Shown: one piece after another, positions 31,173 to 42,778 of the stretch
Position numbering within the stretch: position 1 is the first letter of the stretch
Layout: every line of letters starts with the position of its first letter
From: Chionoecetes opilio
Lineage: Eukaryota; Arthropoda; Malacostraca; Decapoda; Majidae
DNA length: 64,000 bases
Assembly: GCA_016584305.1 (NCBI GenBank)
Contig: JACEEZ010007257.1
Span: forward strand, 40,001 to 104,000
Direction of reading: 5' to 3'
Program-made: the position numbers and the translations under genes
The notes under the pieces: model-generated
What the model saw: the letters and a program-made list of their open reading frames with translations, nothing else
Told to the model about the DNA's origin: nothing
The model's database searches: none

Positions 31173-34110
31173 ATGAGTACGTATAGAGTATAATGGTATC
31201 CATAGATTTATTCTCACACAAAAAATGTACATATTAACCTAATGATCTCAAGTAAGCTATACGTTTAAACTTTCACCGCTTGAGGCCCATAACGTAATTT
31301 CAATTGTAATTTGGGTACTAATAGACGATTTTAATTAATATAAACAATATTTTATAGATATGACCTGTTTAGTATTCTTGTCCACTAGTTGTTTGTTTTG
31401 TTTTTTTTCTTGTTTTTTTTTACATTTGTGCCTATAGCGCGTGTAGGCAGTGGTGACCCAGGGCTCGGATGGTAGGCTCTGGAGGTTAACTTGAGAGCTG
31501 TGATGGTTGGTCCTCGCCCGTGGTGGCGCAGGCAGGATTCTTATAGTGACGCCTGTGATTAGAGGCTCATGCCGCCCCCCTGTGTCCTCCGGTGCACTCG
31601 CAGTCGAAGGTAGAGTTGATGGGCAGGGAATGTGGGTGTTCTTAGGCCACTCGACGATGCAGAAAGGTTTTGTGTTTCTTCGGGGATCGAACTCGGGTCA
31701 CCGAGAACGCCAGTCAGAGACGCTAACCACTTCGCTACCGCCTCCCCAATTTGGTCTACTAAGTTACTTTTCGTAATTTTATGGCTGAATACAGACGATT
31801 TTATATAGCAAATGGAAAGATCTGGGCGTGATCTACAACCACGTTAAGTGAGTTTTGTGAGAATCTACTTTGCCTTGTCATGGAAATTTGATAGAAGAAT
31901 ATTTTTTAATCAATAAGAAAGATCTGTGTGGAGGATCTGATTAGGGATTCCAAGAATTATCCTCCCAGTTCAAGCCAATTAGGTGAAGGCCATAAAATCG
32001 TAGATCACGGTAGCAGGGTAGAACAAGAAGTAACGGATTCAAACTGGAAAAGCGTAGATTCAAAAAAGAAATAGCGAAAAACTGGTTCACGAATAGGGTG
32101 GTAAATGATTGGAATGGACTGAGTAGACAGGTAGTGTGGAGTCAATAGGGAGCTTTAAAAAGAGGCTAGATCATTTCATGGATGAGGATGAAAGGTGGAT
32201 GTATAGGTAGCAGGTACAGGAACTACCTCGTGTAGATCTCACGGCCTCTTGTAGCTTCCTCATGTTCTTATGTTCTTATGTTCTTATAAGATGCACGTTG
32301 TCCCTCCTCAGGTAAAGCCGCACTGATGTTGGTTGGCGTGGTGGCGTGCATGCTGATGTGTTGTTCAGCCTTGCCGTACAAACTAGACGGCATCCACGTC
32401 CCTGACAGACACGGGAAAATCCATGGCGTGAAATCTTCGTCATCTAGTTCCTCCTCCTCCTCCTCAAGCTCTGCCACTTCATCATCGTCTTCCTCCTCCG
32501 ACTCTTCTTCCTCTTCCTCCAGTTCCTTTGCCTCGTCTGCAGGTGACAGGTTGTTCAAAGAATCCTCGTCTCAAGATTCAGCTAAGGATTCTGCTGCATC
32601 CGATTCCGCTTCCTCTTCTTCTGCCTCCTCCTCATCAGATGATTCCACAAGGTAAGGATGCTTATTCTTTCCCAGAACAGTAAGAACAATATCATTTAAT
32701 TTTTTGAGTATCAGTTCATTGTAAAATACTAAATCAGTGTTATTGACAGGCAATAACAGGCCACAAACTCTCCTCTAATAGATTTGTGTATTATCTTCTT
32801 ACAGCTTTGTTATCGGAGCATCTGGAAACGCAGTTCACGGCACTGGCAGTGTATCGGGAGGGCACGGGACTGGCGCTGTCGGGGGTTCAGGAGTCGGCAG
32901 CCATGGCTCGGCCTCCGGAGTAACAGGTTCAGTTTCTGGAGCTCATGACTCAGGTTCATCATCTCGAGGCTCTGGAATAGGAGGAAGCCAAGGTGGATCA
33001 TTCCTGGTGCACACCTCAAGCAGTCATGGTTCAGGTGCTGGCCTCGGTTCTTCTGACACCGGATTCGGTTCCACCGGCCACGGTTCCTCTGACAACGGAT
33101 TCGGTTCCACCGGCCACGGTTTCTCTGACACCGGATTCGGTTCCTCTGACACCGGATTCGGTTCCACCGGCCACGGTTCCTCTGACACCGGATTCGGTTC
33201 CACCAGCCACGGTTCCACTGACACCGGATTCGGTTCCACCGGCCACGGTTCCTCTGACACCGGATTCGGTTCCACCAGCCACGGTTCCTCTGACACCGGA
33301 TTCGGTTCCACCAGCCACGGTTCCTCTGACACCGGATTCGGTTCCACCGGCCACGGTTCCTCTGACACCGGATTCGGTTCCACCGCCCACGGTTCCTCTG
33401 ACACCGGATTCAGTTCCACCAGCCACGGTTCATCTGACACCGGATTCGGTTCCACCAGCAAAGGTTCCTCTGACACCGGATTCGGCTCCTCTGGGCATGG
33501 TTCTTCTGACACCGGATTCGGTTCCACCAGCCACGGTTCTTCTGACACTGGATTCGGTTCCACGAGCCACGGTTCTTCTGACACCGGATTCGGTTCCACC
33601 GGCCACGGTTCTTCTGACACCGGATTCGGTTCCACCGGCCACGGTTCTTCTGACACCGGATTCGGCTCCTCTAGCCATGGTTCTTCCGACACCGGATTCG
33701 GTTCCACCGGCCATGGTTCTTCCGACACCGGATTCGGCTCCTCTGGTCACGGTTCTTCCGACACCGGATCCGGCTCCTCTGGTCATGGTTCTTCCGACAC
33801 CGGATTCGGTTCCACCGTCCATGGTTCTTCTGACACCGGATTCGGCTCCTCTGGTCATGGCTCTTCCGACACCGGATTCGGTTCCACCGGCCATGGTTCT
33901 TCTGACACCGGATTCGGCTCCTCTGGTCATGGTTCTTCTGACACCGGATTCGGTTCCACCAGCCAAGGATCTTCAGGTTCTTCAATCAAAGGCTCTTCTA
34001 GTAGCGATTTTGGCTCCACCATCAAAGGGTCTTCAAGCACTGGGATTGGTTCTACCGCACAAGGTTCTCCTGCGCCTTCACTGTTCTATGGTGTTCCCTC
34101 CAAAGAGTAA
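31173..34110 (+). CDS. Gene 3: secreted Gly/Ser/Thr repeat protein, crustin-like family without a WAP exon
   Basis: Three exons fit: 31173-31176 (only ATG plus one base), 32312-32651 and 32805-34110, with GTACGT and GTAAGG donors, CAG acceptors, and phases 1 and 2. The joined start reads [20 protein letters not shown], a good signal peptide. A basic [19 protein letters not shown] stretch follows, then a poly-Ser/Asp acidic segment. Exon 3 opens with Gly/Ser/His-rich sequence and then about 26 copies of a 12-residue unit, [12 protein letters not shown]. It ends GVPSKE and TAA. No cysteine-rich WAP exon was found downstream to 35.7 kb. About 545 residues. Upstream exon layout, His/Gly/Ser bias and strand match genes 1 and 2. 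Likely an extracellular structural or defence protein; function unproven. Confidence 0.8.
31260..31855 (+). mobile_element. TTAA MITE (copy 3) split by a SINE, in gene 3 intron 1
   Basis: Left part 31272-31400 (CGCTTGAGGCCCATAACGTA ... GATATGACCTGTTTAGTATT) and right part 31750-31850 (TTTTCGTAATTTTATGGCTG ... GATCTGGGCGTGAT) match the two halves of the element at 3702-3906. They are separated by the SINE at 31405-31746. The ends are more decayed than in copy 1. Confidence 0.75.
31405..31746 (-). mobile_element. tRNA-derived SINE, family C
   Basis: On the minus strand it begins near 31746 with GGGGAGGCGGTAGCGAAGTG and GGTTAGCG (A box) and has GAGTTCGATCCC (B box) about 50 bp on. It ends in a T-rich run on the + strand (31394-31422), that is a poly(A)-type tail. 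The intact A/B boxes and tail make this the best SINE in the window. The head resembles tRNA but has no complete cloverleaf. Confidence 0.8.
31945..32288 (+). mobile_element. CR1/Jockey-like LINE 3' end, in gene 3 intron 1
   Basis: A decayed frame reads [20 protein letters not shown] at about 32050-32110, then [17 protein letters not shown] at about 32145-32195, the familiar end of CR1/Jockey-type ORF2. The 3' UTR (CTCACGGCCTCTTGTAGC) and the (TTCTTATG)n tail follow, ending only about 25 bp before the splice acceptor of exon 2. Confidence 0.75.
33048..33965 (+). repeat. Coding minisatellite of gene 3 (36-bp unit, ~26 copies)
   Basis: Unit encodes [12 protein letters not shown] with variants STSH, SSGH and STVH. 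Variant blocks are ordered (ACGG-type early, ATGG-type late), which suggests local duplication. The reverse strand is also open ([12 protein letters not shown] periodic) but has no supporting gene structure. Confidence 0.95.
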
Positions 34111-34394
34111 AATTTGTCGAGGATAGACTTTGTTCCGTCAGCTTTACCCCAATGTTTGAATCAAATCAAATATACGGGGCTAAGGCAGTCCAATTAACCA
34201 TGAAAAAAGTAGTGTAAATGATAATAATAATAATGAATGTAATGTAATGTAATGTAAATGATAATTTATGATATTTCTACAATTTTGTCTCAACCATGAA
34301 TGTCTTTATATAAAAATAACTGAGAAATCTAGTGTTTTATGTGTCCTCCTTTGAATATGAATGAGAAAAGGTAGCTAATTCGAGAAAATAAAAG

Positions 34395-34558
<164 letters not shown>

Positions 34559-34867
34559 CAGCCGTTATGCACTAGATAGATAAGAGTTAGATAGATAAAT
34601 AAAAGAATAGATAGATAGATAGATAGATAGATAAGGAGATGGGCAGATACAGACAGATAATCGGGAAAAATATGAAATAGATAAACTGTTATTACATTGC
34701 AAACGAATACAATCATCAATTCGCTTCGGTATGAGCTCAGAATGATTAAACTAGGAAATAGACGTCCACACTAAAGATATGGAACGTGTCCAAGCTCGCA
34801 CGTACAGGCTAAAGTCAACTTTCTAAATACCCTCACCTTAAAATACTTCTATTACAACCTGACCTAA

Positions 34868-35080
34868 CCAATATGCACTCTAGACCTTGCCCCCATTCGT
34901 GGAGTAAACATTTTACAAGCCTATATGCACTTTAGACCTTGCCCCCATTCGTGGAGTAAAAATTTTACAAGCCTATATGCACTCTAGACCTTGCCCCCAT
35001 TCGTGGAGTAAACATTTTACAAGCCAATATGCACTCTAGACCTTGCCCCCATCCGTGGAGTAAACATTTTACAAGCCTAT
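34868..35080. repeat. ~53-bp tandem repeat, four copies
   Basis: Unit contains ATGCACTCTAGACCTTGCCC and CATTCGTGGAGTAAACATTT. Copies differ by single bases. The noisy duplicate at about 49780-50010 has the same four units with many indels. No gene lies in 34111-35760. Confidence 0.95.
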
Positions 35081-35774
35081 ATAACAGATTCACCAATCTA
35101 TTTAGTACCAAGAATGAATTCGGCTGAAATAGGTGTCCAAGCGAGCGAAGCGAGCTTGGACAATAATACACAATGAAAGATGAGATAGCCTACTGCAAGA
35201 TAAACATAAAAACATAACCATAAGCTTCGCAAGGAAAATATATCCTAGCATCTAAAATCAAGTGATATGTCCCCTGAACGCCATCCATTATTACTGATTA
35301 CAATTTTAGCTCACACTTTACCTTGCACATAAGTGGATGAGTCTCCTGACGGGTGCCGCAGAAGGAGGATGACCACGAAGACCATGCATGCGCAACACTG
35401 AGCTTTCTTCGTCAAACTTCCTGTAGCTTCTTACTTCAAAAGGCTTGCAACAACGCTCTCATCCAATATGTGATGATTTCAGTTCTGAAACAAAGATTCA
35501 TTTAATCCAACCACGAGTACTTGTATATATGTATATCTTTATCTGCATATTTGCTTTATCCACATATTACTAAAATAGTACAACCATTACTATAGTCTTT
35601 GTCATAGTGTCTGGTTAAAGTTTTCTTTTATGACTCACGTACAGAAAATGGTCCTATATTTTAAGTTTGACGGTAGCTTCAATAAATTAATAAACATATA
35701 TATTATTGTCGTCTAAACACAATGCAATACAATTAAAACATTTGACATATATTGGTAATTTTACAAAATATATA

Positions 35775-36480
35775 ATGATGCCCGCTTTGTACCTTTTTTG
35801 CTACTGTATATGTATTTCTGTACATGCTTGTATTGTATTTATATGTCCTGTATGTTGATTGTACAATAAACCTTTACAAGCAACCTCCTCGAGAGACGTG
35901 AAGTTGAGGGTGCTGCGAGCAACGCCCCCTCCCCGCTGACACATCACGTACCCACACCCCGCCGCCCCCGAGCACAGACCATTGACGCAGGTGACTCACC
36001 ATCACCACGCCTCCACGCGCCCCTCCCGTAGTCTGACGGGATAACCTCCTCACTGGCGGGCTGATGCCCGCTTTGTACCTTTTTTGCTACTGGATATGTA
36101 TTTCTGTACATGCTTGTATTTTATTTATATGTCCTGTATGTTGATTGTACAATAAACCTTTACAAGCCCAGCCTGCAGGTGGGGGGCTGCTGAGTAGGCG
36201 TGAAGGCAGGGCCGCCCTCATGGTCCGCAACACCCCGAGAGACGTGATGTTGGGGGTGCTGCGAGCAACGCCCCTCCCCGCGACAATCACCCACACCGCC
36301 GGTGTGATCAGTGACGCAGAGTGACTCCAGTCACCACGCCTCACTGCGACCCCCACCCGTAGCTGACGGATAATCTCTCACCGGCGGGCTGATGCCCGCT
36401 TTGTACTTTTTTGCTGCCTACATGTATTTATGTACATGTTTGTACTCATATATAAATATATATATATTAAAAATAAAAAT
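35775..36480 (+). mobile_element. Three head-to-tail 3' ends of the I-type LINE
   Basis: Fragments at about 35775-35879, 35887-36167 and 36168-36480 each carry the LINE 3' UTR landmark GGGCTGATGCCCGCTTTGTA or part of it. The first two end AATAAACCTTTACAAG; the third runs on into AT-rich DNA. The second has a subfamily variant (GCTACTGGATATG) that recurs at 51671-51979. Each fragment begins at a different internal point, as expected from 5'-truncated tandem integration. Confidence 0.85.
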
Positions 36481-36542
36481 ATAATATATTTATCTATATA
36501 TCTGATATTAATTGACTAATACCCTTTATATCAAACCGACCC

Positions 36543-37260
36543 CCCCTGTGTCGTGGTTACCCTTCTGAATACCTTCCAAATCCCCCCACCCTTATTCTGA
36601 AACTCCCCTACCCCGGACTGGTTCCCCCCACCATTTATCTGAAAACCCCCACCCTGTGTCTGTGCCCCCCCACCGCTATTCTGAAAACTCACCCCTGTGC
36701 ATCAGTTCCCGTTTCCCCCAACCCATTATTCTGAAAACTCTCCCCCCCAGAGACTGTTCCCCCCTCCGTTATTCTGAAAACCCCCACCCCTGTGTCTGTG
36801 TTTCCCCCACCCGCTATTCTGAAAAACTCACCCTTGTGCCTCAGTGCTTTCAACGCACCATTATTCTGAAAAACTCCCCCACCCCGAGACTGTGTTCCCC
36901 CTCCGTTATTCTGAAAACCCCCCTACCCCTGTGTCTGTGTTTCCCCCCACCCGCTATTCTGAAAACTCACTTGTGCCTCAGTGTTCCCGCACCCATTTAT
37001 TCTGAAAACTCCTCCACCCCGGAGACTGTTCCCCCCTCCCGTTATTCTGAAAACCCCTACCCTGTGTCTGTGTTTCCCCCCACCCGCTATTCTGAAAACT
37101 CACCCTTGTGCCTCAGTCTTCCCGCACCCGCACCCAATTATTCTGAAAACTCCCCCACCCCTGAGACTGTGTTTCCCCTCCCGTTATTCTGAAAATCCCC
37201 CTACCCCTGTGTCTGTGTTTCCCCCCACTCGCTATTCTGAAAACTCACCCTTGGCCTTCA
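36543..37260 (+). repeat. C-rich 5' monomer array of the LINE (~135-bp units of three ~45-bp subunits)
   Basis: TATTCTGAAAA recurs every 40-50 bp. Every third subunit shares extra text: GTGTCTGTGTTTCCCCCC, then TTGTGCCTCAGTG, then CGAGACTGT. Higher-order units begin at about 36655, 36791, 36930, 37063 and 37209. The array ends about 165 bp before ORF1, where vertebrate L1 promoters also carry monomers, so a promoter role is inferred. Confidence 0.85.
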
Positions 37261-37425
37261 GTCGCGAGTGAGTCACCGGCGACGTCAGACGGGGTCGCTC
37301 CGTGAGCCCCGCTGTGCACGCCGCGTGACCTTCCCGACCTATGTCCTCGCCGCATCGAGTGACCGCGCCTGTGTCGACACCCGAACTTGAGACTGAGACT
37401 AGTGTGAGTGTGAACACGCCAGGGA

Positions 37426-38499
37426 ATGAAAACACGCAGTGCTGCACCTGCAAATGCTTACCGGCCAGGGGTGGGGAAGCGGGCTTCGGAGCGCCCCTCC
37501 TCGTCGTCCCCTCCCAAACACTCGACACCAAAAGAGGCCGACCGTAGTCCCGAGCGCGAGCTTGCTAGCGCCGACGATGCCTACGACGACGATGATGACG
37601 AGAGTGAACCACCACTCGTCATCGACATGTCCGTCAGGAACGAGGACCAGCAGGAGGCCGCGCAGGGCAAGGACTGGACCACTATGGTTAACGGTCGCGC
37701 CGCCCGCCCCAAGTTCAAGCTGGGAAGCCTGGAGAACCAACCCAGCGCCAGCACCTACCTGGCCATCACGGCCCTCGAGGACGATAACCCGACCCTGAAG
37801 ATGGAGGTGAGGCCCAATTTCTACGGAGAATACATTCTCACCCCCAAGGACGAGGAGTCTGTGGCGCTCCTGTGGCGCCTCGCTGACGAGGGCAATAGGG
37901 TGCTCCTCCTTGACCCTAGTGTGAGGAGGCACAAGGTAGTGCTGGAGCGCTACCCTGTTGACTCCCCACTCGATGCGGTGAAAGCACAACCCCATGTGGT
38001 GTCCGCCACACGGCTGCGTGGGTGGGACAACATAGCCACGAGGCAGGTGCTGATTGTCCACGAGGGGCCGCCACCTGCCAAGCTAACCCTGCGTTCCTGG
38101 GGCACCTACACCTTACGCCCCTACCGGAGCGAGCCGGTTAGGTGCTACAAGTGCCAGCGTTTCAACCACCTGCAAGCTAGGTGTGAGCACTCCGTCAGGT
38201 GTGGAGTATGCAGCCTTAACCACCCGACGGAGGATTGTATTGGCCGCCACAAGGCCAAGGAGGCCACCACCGCAAAGTGTCCGAATTGCGGGAGGAAACA
38301 CCACGCCTGGAACCCTCAGTGCCCTGAGAGGCTTCGCAGGATGCCTCAGCCTCGCCTGCAGCAACAGTTTCAGGCACCACGGTGGCGTCAACACCGCCAT
38401 CATGAAACACGTGGACAACCACAGGAACAACAGTGGCAACATCACTTCATCCCTGCTCCCCTACTAGCCAGGCCAGCCTGGGTCAAGGCCACCAAGTAG
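37426..38499 (+). CDS. LINE ORF1 (gag-like, three CCHC-type zinc knuckles)
   Basis: 357 codons, from an ATG reading MKTRSAAPANAY to TAG. The N-terminal third is charged and low-complexity with an acidic DDDDDESE run. The middle is a globular region around residues 120-230. Zinc knuckles follow at about residues 244-257 (CYKCQRFNHLQARC), 262-274 (CGVCSLNHPTEDC) and 287-301 (CPNCGRKHHAWNPQC). These knuckles bind element RNA in the ribonucleoprotein. The C-terminus is Gln/His/Pro-rich. A further ORF1-like stretch in another frame (38717-39046, MMHVMRRLLRRPELAAATKE) suggests the original ORF1 was longer and is frameshifted near 38500-38700. Confidence 0.8.
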   Translation: MKTRSAAPANAYRPGVGKRASERPSSSSPPKHSTPKEADRSPERELASADDAYDDDDDESEPPLVIDMSVRNEDQQEAAQGKDWTTMVNGRAARPKFKLGSLENQPSASTYLAITALEDDNPTLKMEVRPNFYGEYILTPKDEESVALLWRLADEGNRVLLLDPSVRRHKVVLERYPVDSPLDAVKAQPHVVSATRLRGWDNIATRQVLIVHEGPPPAKLTLRSWGTYTLRPYRSEPVRCYKCQRFNHLQARCEHSVRCGVCSLNHPTEDCIGRHKAKEATTAKCPNCGRKHHAWNPQCPERLRRMPQPRLQQQFQAPRWRQHRHHETRGQPQEQQWQHHFIPAPLLARPAWVKATK

Positions 38500-38906
38500 A
38501 CTACCCCCCTAGTCCCTAGGGACACCACCACAGGCCGCGGGTCGGGCGGAAGGGAAAGTGAAGCGCAGCTGACAGTATCAGTGGAGGAGGCGGCCACCAT
38601 CAACCCCGCCACATTCCCCCCCCCAACTGCCTAAACGGGAGACTGGGACCAGGCCCCGCCTACCACACGGGAGTCGCCCTCAAGGTCACCCGTCCAGCCA
38701 GCCACCTGCACCTGCAGTGCCTGAAGCGCCAGCGACAGCGACAGCGAGAGCTGAGGGACGTCACACTGCCTCATGCCACCGCTACGACAATATCCCCGTC
38801 AGCGAGGAGACTCGTGCAATAGTTGATTGCATCATCGTCCGCATGATGCACGTTATGAGGAGGCTCCTCCGCCGCCCGGAGCTCGCCGCTGCCACCAAGG
38901 AGGACG

Positions 38907-41900
38907 TTGACGCGCTCCTCCTCGAGGAGATGGAATCAGCCATCTATATCGGCGGCCGTCAGTCACGACCACCACAGAGGGATCCAGGCCAGCATTCCCT
39001 CCTCACAGCAGACAACCATCATCCACGCCGACCACGCTCACGCTGACAACGACACCCCCCATGCGGCGCCACCGGCGGCCGCCCCCAGGCTCAAGGTGCT
39101 GCAGTGGAATGCCCAGGGCCTCCGCCCCAAGAAACATCAGGTGCTGCAGACCATCTTCGAGGAGGACCTTGACATGGTTCTCCTACAGGAGACGCTCACA
39201 CCTGCTGACTTCAAGTGGCGCATTGCGGGCTACACTCTCCACTCGCTCCCTGCCACTGAGGGCACCCGTAGATGCGTGACGCTGGTGAGGAGCGCCATCC
39301 CTCACCGCAGAATCACCGACCCGGTGCACTGTGGTGATGGCGTGGAGGCCTTGGCGGTGGAGCTGCACGTGGGAGGACTCGAGCTCACTGTGTACAACCT
39401 GTACAGGAGCCAGCGACACAAACTGGAGGCAGGGGAGCTGCTCACCATGGCAGAGCACACTAGCCTCCTAGTGGCGGGCGATTTTAACGCCCATCACCCC
39501 ATCCTGCAGACAGTGTCGGCAACCAACCTGACGGGTCGTCACCTAGCAGTGTTGCTCGAGGAGGTCCCTCACATCCATCTCCTCAACACCGGGGAGCCCA
39601 CCTACGTCCGGAGGGGGCGACTGGACCTCACCTTGGTGTCGGGTGACCTGGCGGCCGGCGCATCGTGGCAGGTCGCCTCTACGCTCACCAGTGACCACTA
39701 CGCCACCCTCACCACCCTCACGGCGGCGCCGCCGATCCCGCCACGCCCTCCGCCGCGATGGAACATCAAGAGGGCGGACTGGGGCAAGTTTCAAGCTTCC
39801 CTTGACGAGTGGTGGGTCACTTATGAGCCACCCGGCGACCTGCACCAACAGGAGAGGGACCTCACGGTAGCCCTTCAGAGGGCAGCCGACGCAGCCATTC
39901 CTAAGTGCTCTCCGGGCCGCCGCCACCGCCCCGACTGATGGTTCTACAACGAGGACGTCAGGGAGCACAATCACTGAGTCAACCTGCACAGAAAGCTGTA
40001 TAAACGACAGCTGAACCCCACCAACCTACGGCTGATGCAGGGTGTGGTGACTCGCGCTCGGCAGGTGTCTCAGCGGGCCAGGGAGGCCAAGTGGTTGGAG
40101 TGGTGCGCCTCCTTCAACAGCACAACCTCCTCGGCCGCTGTGGAGGAATGTCAGGACGGCTTCCGGTGCCACCCCGCCCCGACCGGGCCCCACCCACACC
40201 CACACCGAGAGGCGGAGAGGCTCATCGGCGTGTTCACCGCGCGAGGCTCCAGCGCCCAACTTCCTCCTCGCACACGCCACCTCCAGCAACAGCTTCGACA
40301 ACACCGCGTCGAGGCTGTCAGGGAGGCGCGGGGGGAACCTGACGTGGCGGACCACCTCTTCACTCGCCAGGAACTGGCGTCGGCGAGGAAAAAAGGGCGT
40401 GACACAGCTGCAGGGACGGACGGCGTGACATACTCCATGCTCGCTCATGCCGAGCCGGCAGGGGACGCCGCGCTGCTCGCCACGCTCAACGCGTCTTGGC
40501 TGGCAGGTCACCTGCCACCAGCGTGGAAGGAGGCCGATATTCAGCCCATCCCCAGGCCCAGGGAGCCCACCAAGCTCAGGCCTATCTCCCTCATCAGCTG
40601 CACGGCTAAAACAGCCGAGAGAATGGTGCTCTCGCGACTGCAGTGGCGCGTGGAAGCCCTCCACCCTCACGTGTTTGGCTTCACCCGCGGCGTGGGCACA
40701 GCTGACAGCCTCCTCACCCTGAATACTCAGGCCAACAACTGCCCCACAGTCACAGTCTTCCTCGACCTTGAGAAAGCGTTCGAGCTGGCCAGTCCTCACG
40801 CTATTCTCGCCACCCTCGCGAGGAATGGGATCCGGGGAAGACTGCTCGCCTAGCTCGAGGACTACCTCCAGCACCGTCGGGCCAGAGTCAAGTTCGAGGG
40901 ACACAAATCCCGCTACATGGAACTGGAGAACAGGACGCCTCAGGGCGGCATCCTCTGCCCGTTCCTGTTTAACCTGCTGATGGAGGAGCTGGTCGCCCTG
41001 CCCTTCCAGGCTGGCACCGTCCTGCTCAGCTACGCCGACGACCTGGCCCTCGTTGTCACCGGGCGGGGTGACAGGCTTTGCAAGACGCAGCGCGCTCTCG
41101 ACCTCATCACCGCCAAGTGCGAGAAGCTGGGCCTCAAGATCTCGGCGCAAAAGTCCCGGGCCATGACTATCAAGGCAGCCAACCCAGCCTGTCAGCTGCG
41201 CGTCCAGGGCATCGGCCTGGCCTGGACGGACTCCTACCTGTACCTCGGGGTGTGGCTCGACAGGCGGCTGTCGTTCACGGCGCAGCTTGACTACCTGAGG
41301 GAAAGGACGCAGGCCAGGCTGAACGTGATGAGGGCCATGACGCGGCTTAACGCCGGTGCCACCTTCTCTGTCCTCCGCCTGTACTACGTGCAGGCTGTGC
41401 GCTCCCTGGTGGATTATTGCGCCCCTGTTCTCATCGCGCTCTCCCCCAGTCAGCAGGAGCGGCTCGAGGTTGCTCCAGAACAACGCCATGAGGACCATGC
41501 TGGGGGCTCCGAGATGGTCCAGCGCCTGCGTAATGCAGAGCGAGACCAGATTGGTGCCCCTCGCCACCAGGGTGCAGTGCATCATGGCCTGTCGCGTGGC
41601 CAGAGTCTTCCGCCGCGACGTGGAGGGCGTGGCGCAGAGGAGACTCCGGCTGGCAATGACGCAGGGCATCGAGTGCCTGCGCGGCAACACGTGGCTCATC
41701 AACACCTCGCTAGCCACCCACAGCCTCATTCACGCGGGGATCACCGGGCCGTGGCGGGAGGCCGATGTCCCCGCCCCCACCCATAATGCTCCACCCCCGT
41801 GGGGGTCCCCCGCGGCAGATTTTACCGCCACGCAGTTGCCTGCGCGTGCAAAACCATGTGCACCACCGGGAGCTGCGGCAGCACGCGCTGATGGCCATGG

Positions 41901-42778
41901 CCCAGGTCGCCAGTAGTAGTATACAGTAGCCGTGTATACTTCACTGACGGTTCGGTCGACCCGGATAGTGGCAGAACAGGTGCCGCGTTCGTCACGGGTG
42001 GGACAGAGATGTCTTGGCGAGCGTCTGACAACTGCTCCACCCTCCAGACTGAGCTGGTGGCCATCCAGCACGCCCTCGAACACGCCCTGCACCGCCGGGA
42101 GGCAACTGTGGTAATACACACCGACTCCTGGACGGGGCTGCAGGCCCTCCAACAGCCGCATCCAAAGGACAATGTGAGGCTCATCACCACCATCCTGGGC
42201 AGCCTACAGAGCCTTGGCGCGCAGGGAAGGCGTGTCAGGCTCAACTGGATCCCCAGCCACGTAGGGGTCCGAGGTAACGAGGCGGCGGACGTGGCCGCCA
42301 AGCGAGTCGCCAGCGCCCCAGCGTCACCATGCACGTGCCTCCCAGCTTACAGCAGCTCAAGGCGCAGGCGAGACGGCCGCAGCACACCGCGCTCACCAGA
42401 CACACCGAGAGCTGGAGGCCAGGAAGAGGCAGGCGGCCTGGTACGCTGCAGCCACTGGACGCCACCCAGCAACAACCCAGGGCAGATGGCGCACTACTGC
42501 AGCGTGTGCGTCTGGGCTACTGCCCAAGAGAGGAGCTGCAGGAGGACTTCGAGGGGCAAGTGTGCGACCACTGCGAGATGCACACCCGTCGTCCACTGGT
42601 GCACTACCTCCTGTCCTGCCCCGCCGCCGCCCCCCTGAGGCCCGGCACTGCCCCCGCCGCCCAGCCTGCAGGTGGGGGGCTGCTGAGTGGGCGTGAAGGC
42701 AGGGCCGCCCTCATGGTCCGCCACACCCCGAGAGACGTGATGTTGGGGGTGCTGCGAGCAACGCCCCCTTCCCGCTGA
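38907..42778 (+). pseudogene. LINE ORF2 pseudogene (APE endonuclease, reverse transcriptase, RNase H, zinc-binding C-terminus)
   Basis: Frame 38907-39938 is the endonuclease: LQWNAQGL, LLQETL, VAGDFNAHH and TSDH landmarks. TGA stops at 39936-39938 and 39975-39977 interrupt the linker. 40035-40853 and 40917-41476, in the same frame but separated by TAG at 40851-40853, encode the reverse transcriptase with LRPISLISC, FLDLEKAFE, TPQGGILCPFLFNLL and the catalytic YADD. An extra T near 41473 shifts the frame; the parallel copy at 52478 lacks it. The RNase H part (VYFTDGS, TELVAIQHAL, HTDSWTG, PSHVGVRGNEAAD) spans about 41930-42310 in the original frame. The C-terminal CDHC...H...C zinc motif lies in a third frame at about 42550-42620, ending at TGA 42776-42778. 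Cleavage and reverse transcription at the target site were the original roles. Confidence 0.85.

Noticed and set aside
33024..34126. Minus-strand ([12 protein letters not shown]) and second plus-frame ([11 protein letters not shown]) open frames over the gene 3 repeat
   Set aside because: Same effect of a 36-bp periodic repeat. Only the GSSDTGFG frame joins a signal peptide through consistent splice phases.
34868..35080. Regular ~53-bp repeats considered as a CRISPR array
   Set aside because: No unique spacers between repeats, eukaryotic context and no cas genes; an ordinary tandem repeat.
40026..41729. 567-codon minus-strand open frame
   Set aside because: It lies opposite the LINE reverse transcriptase in GC-rich DNA, where stops are rare on the complement. 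No domain resemblance.
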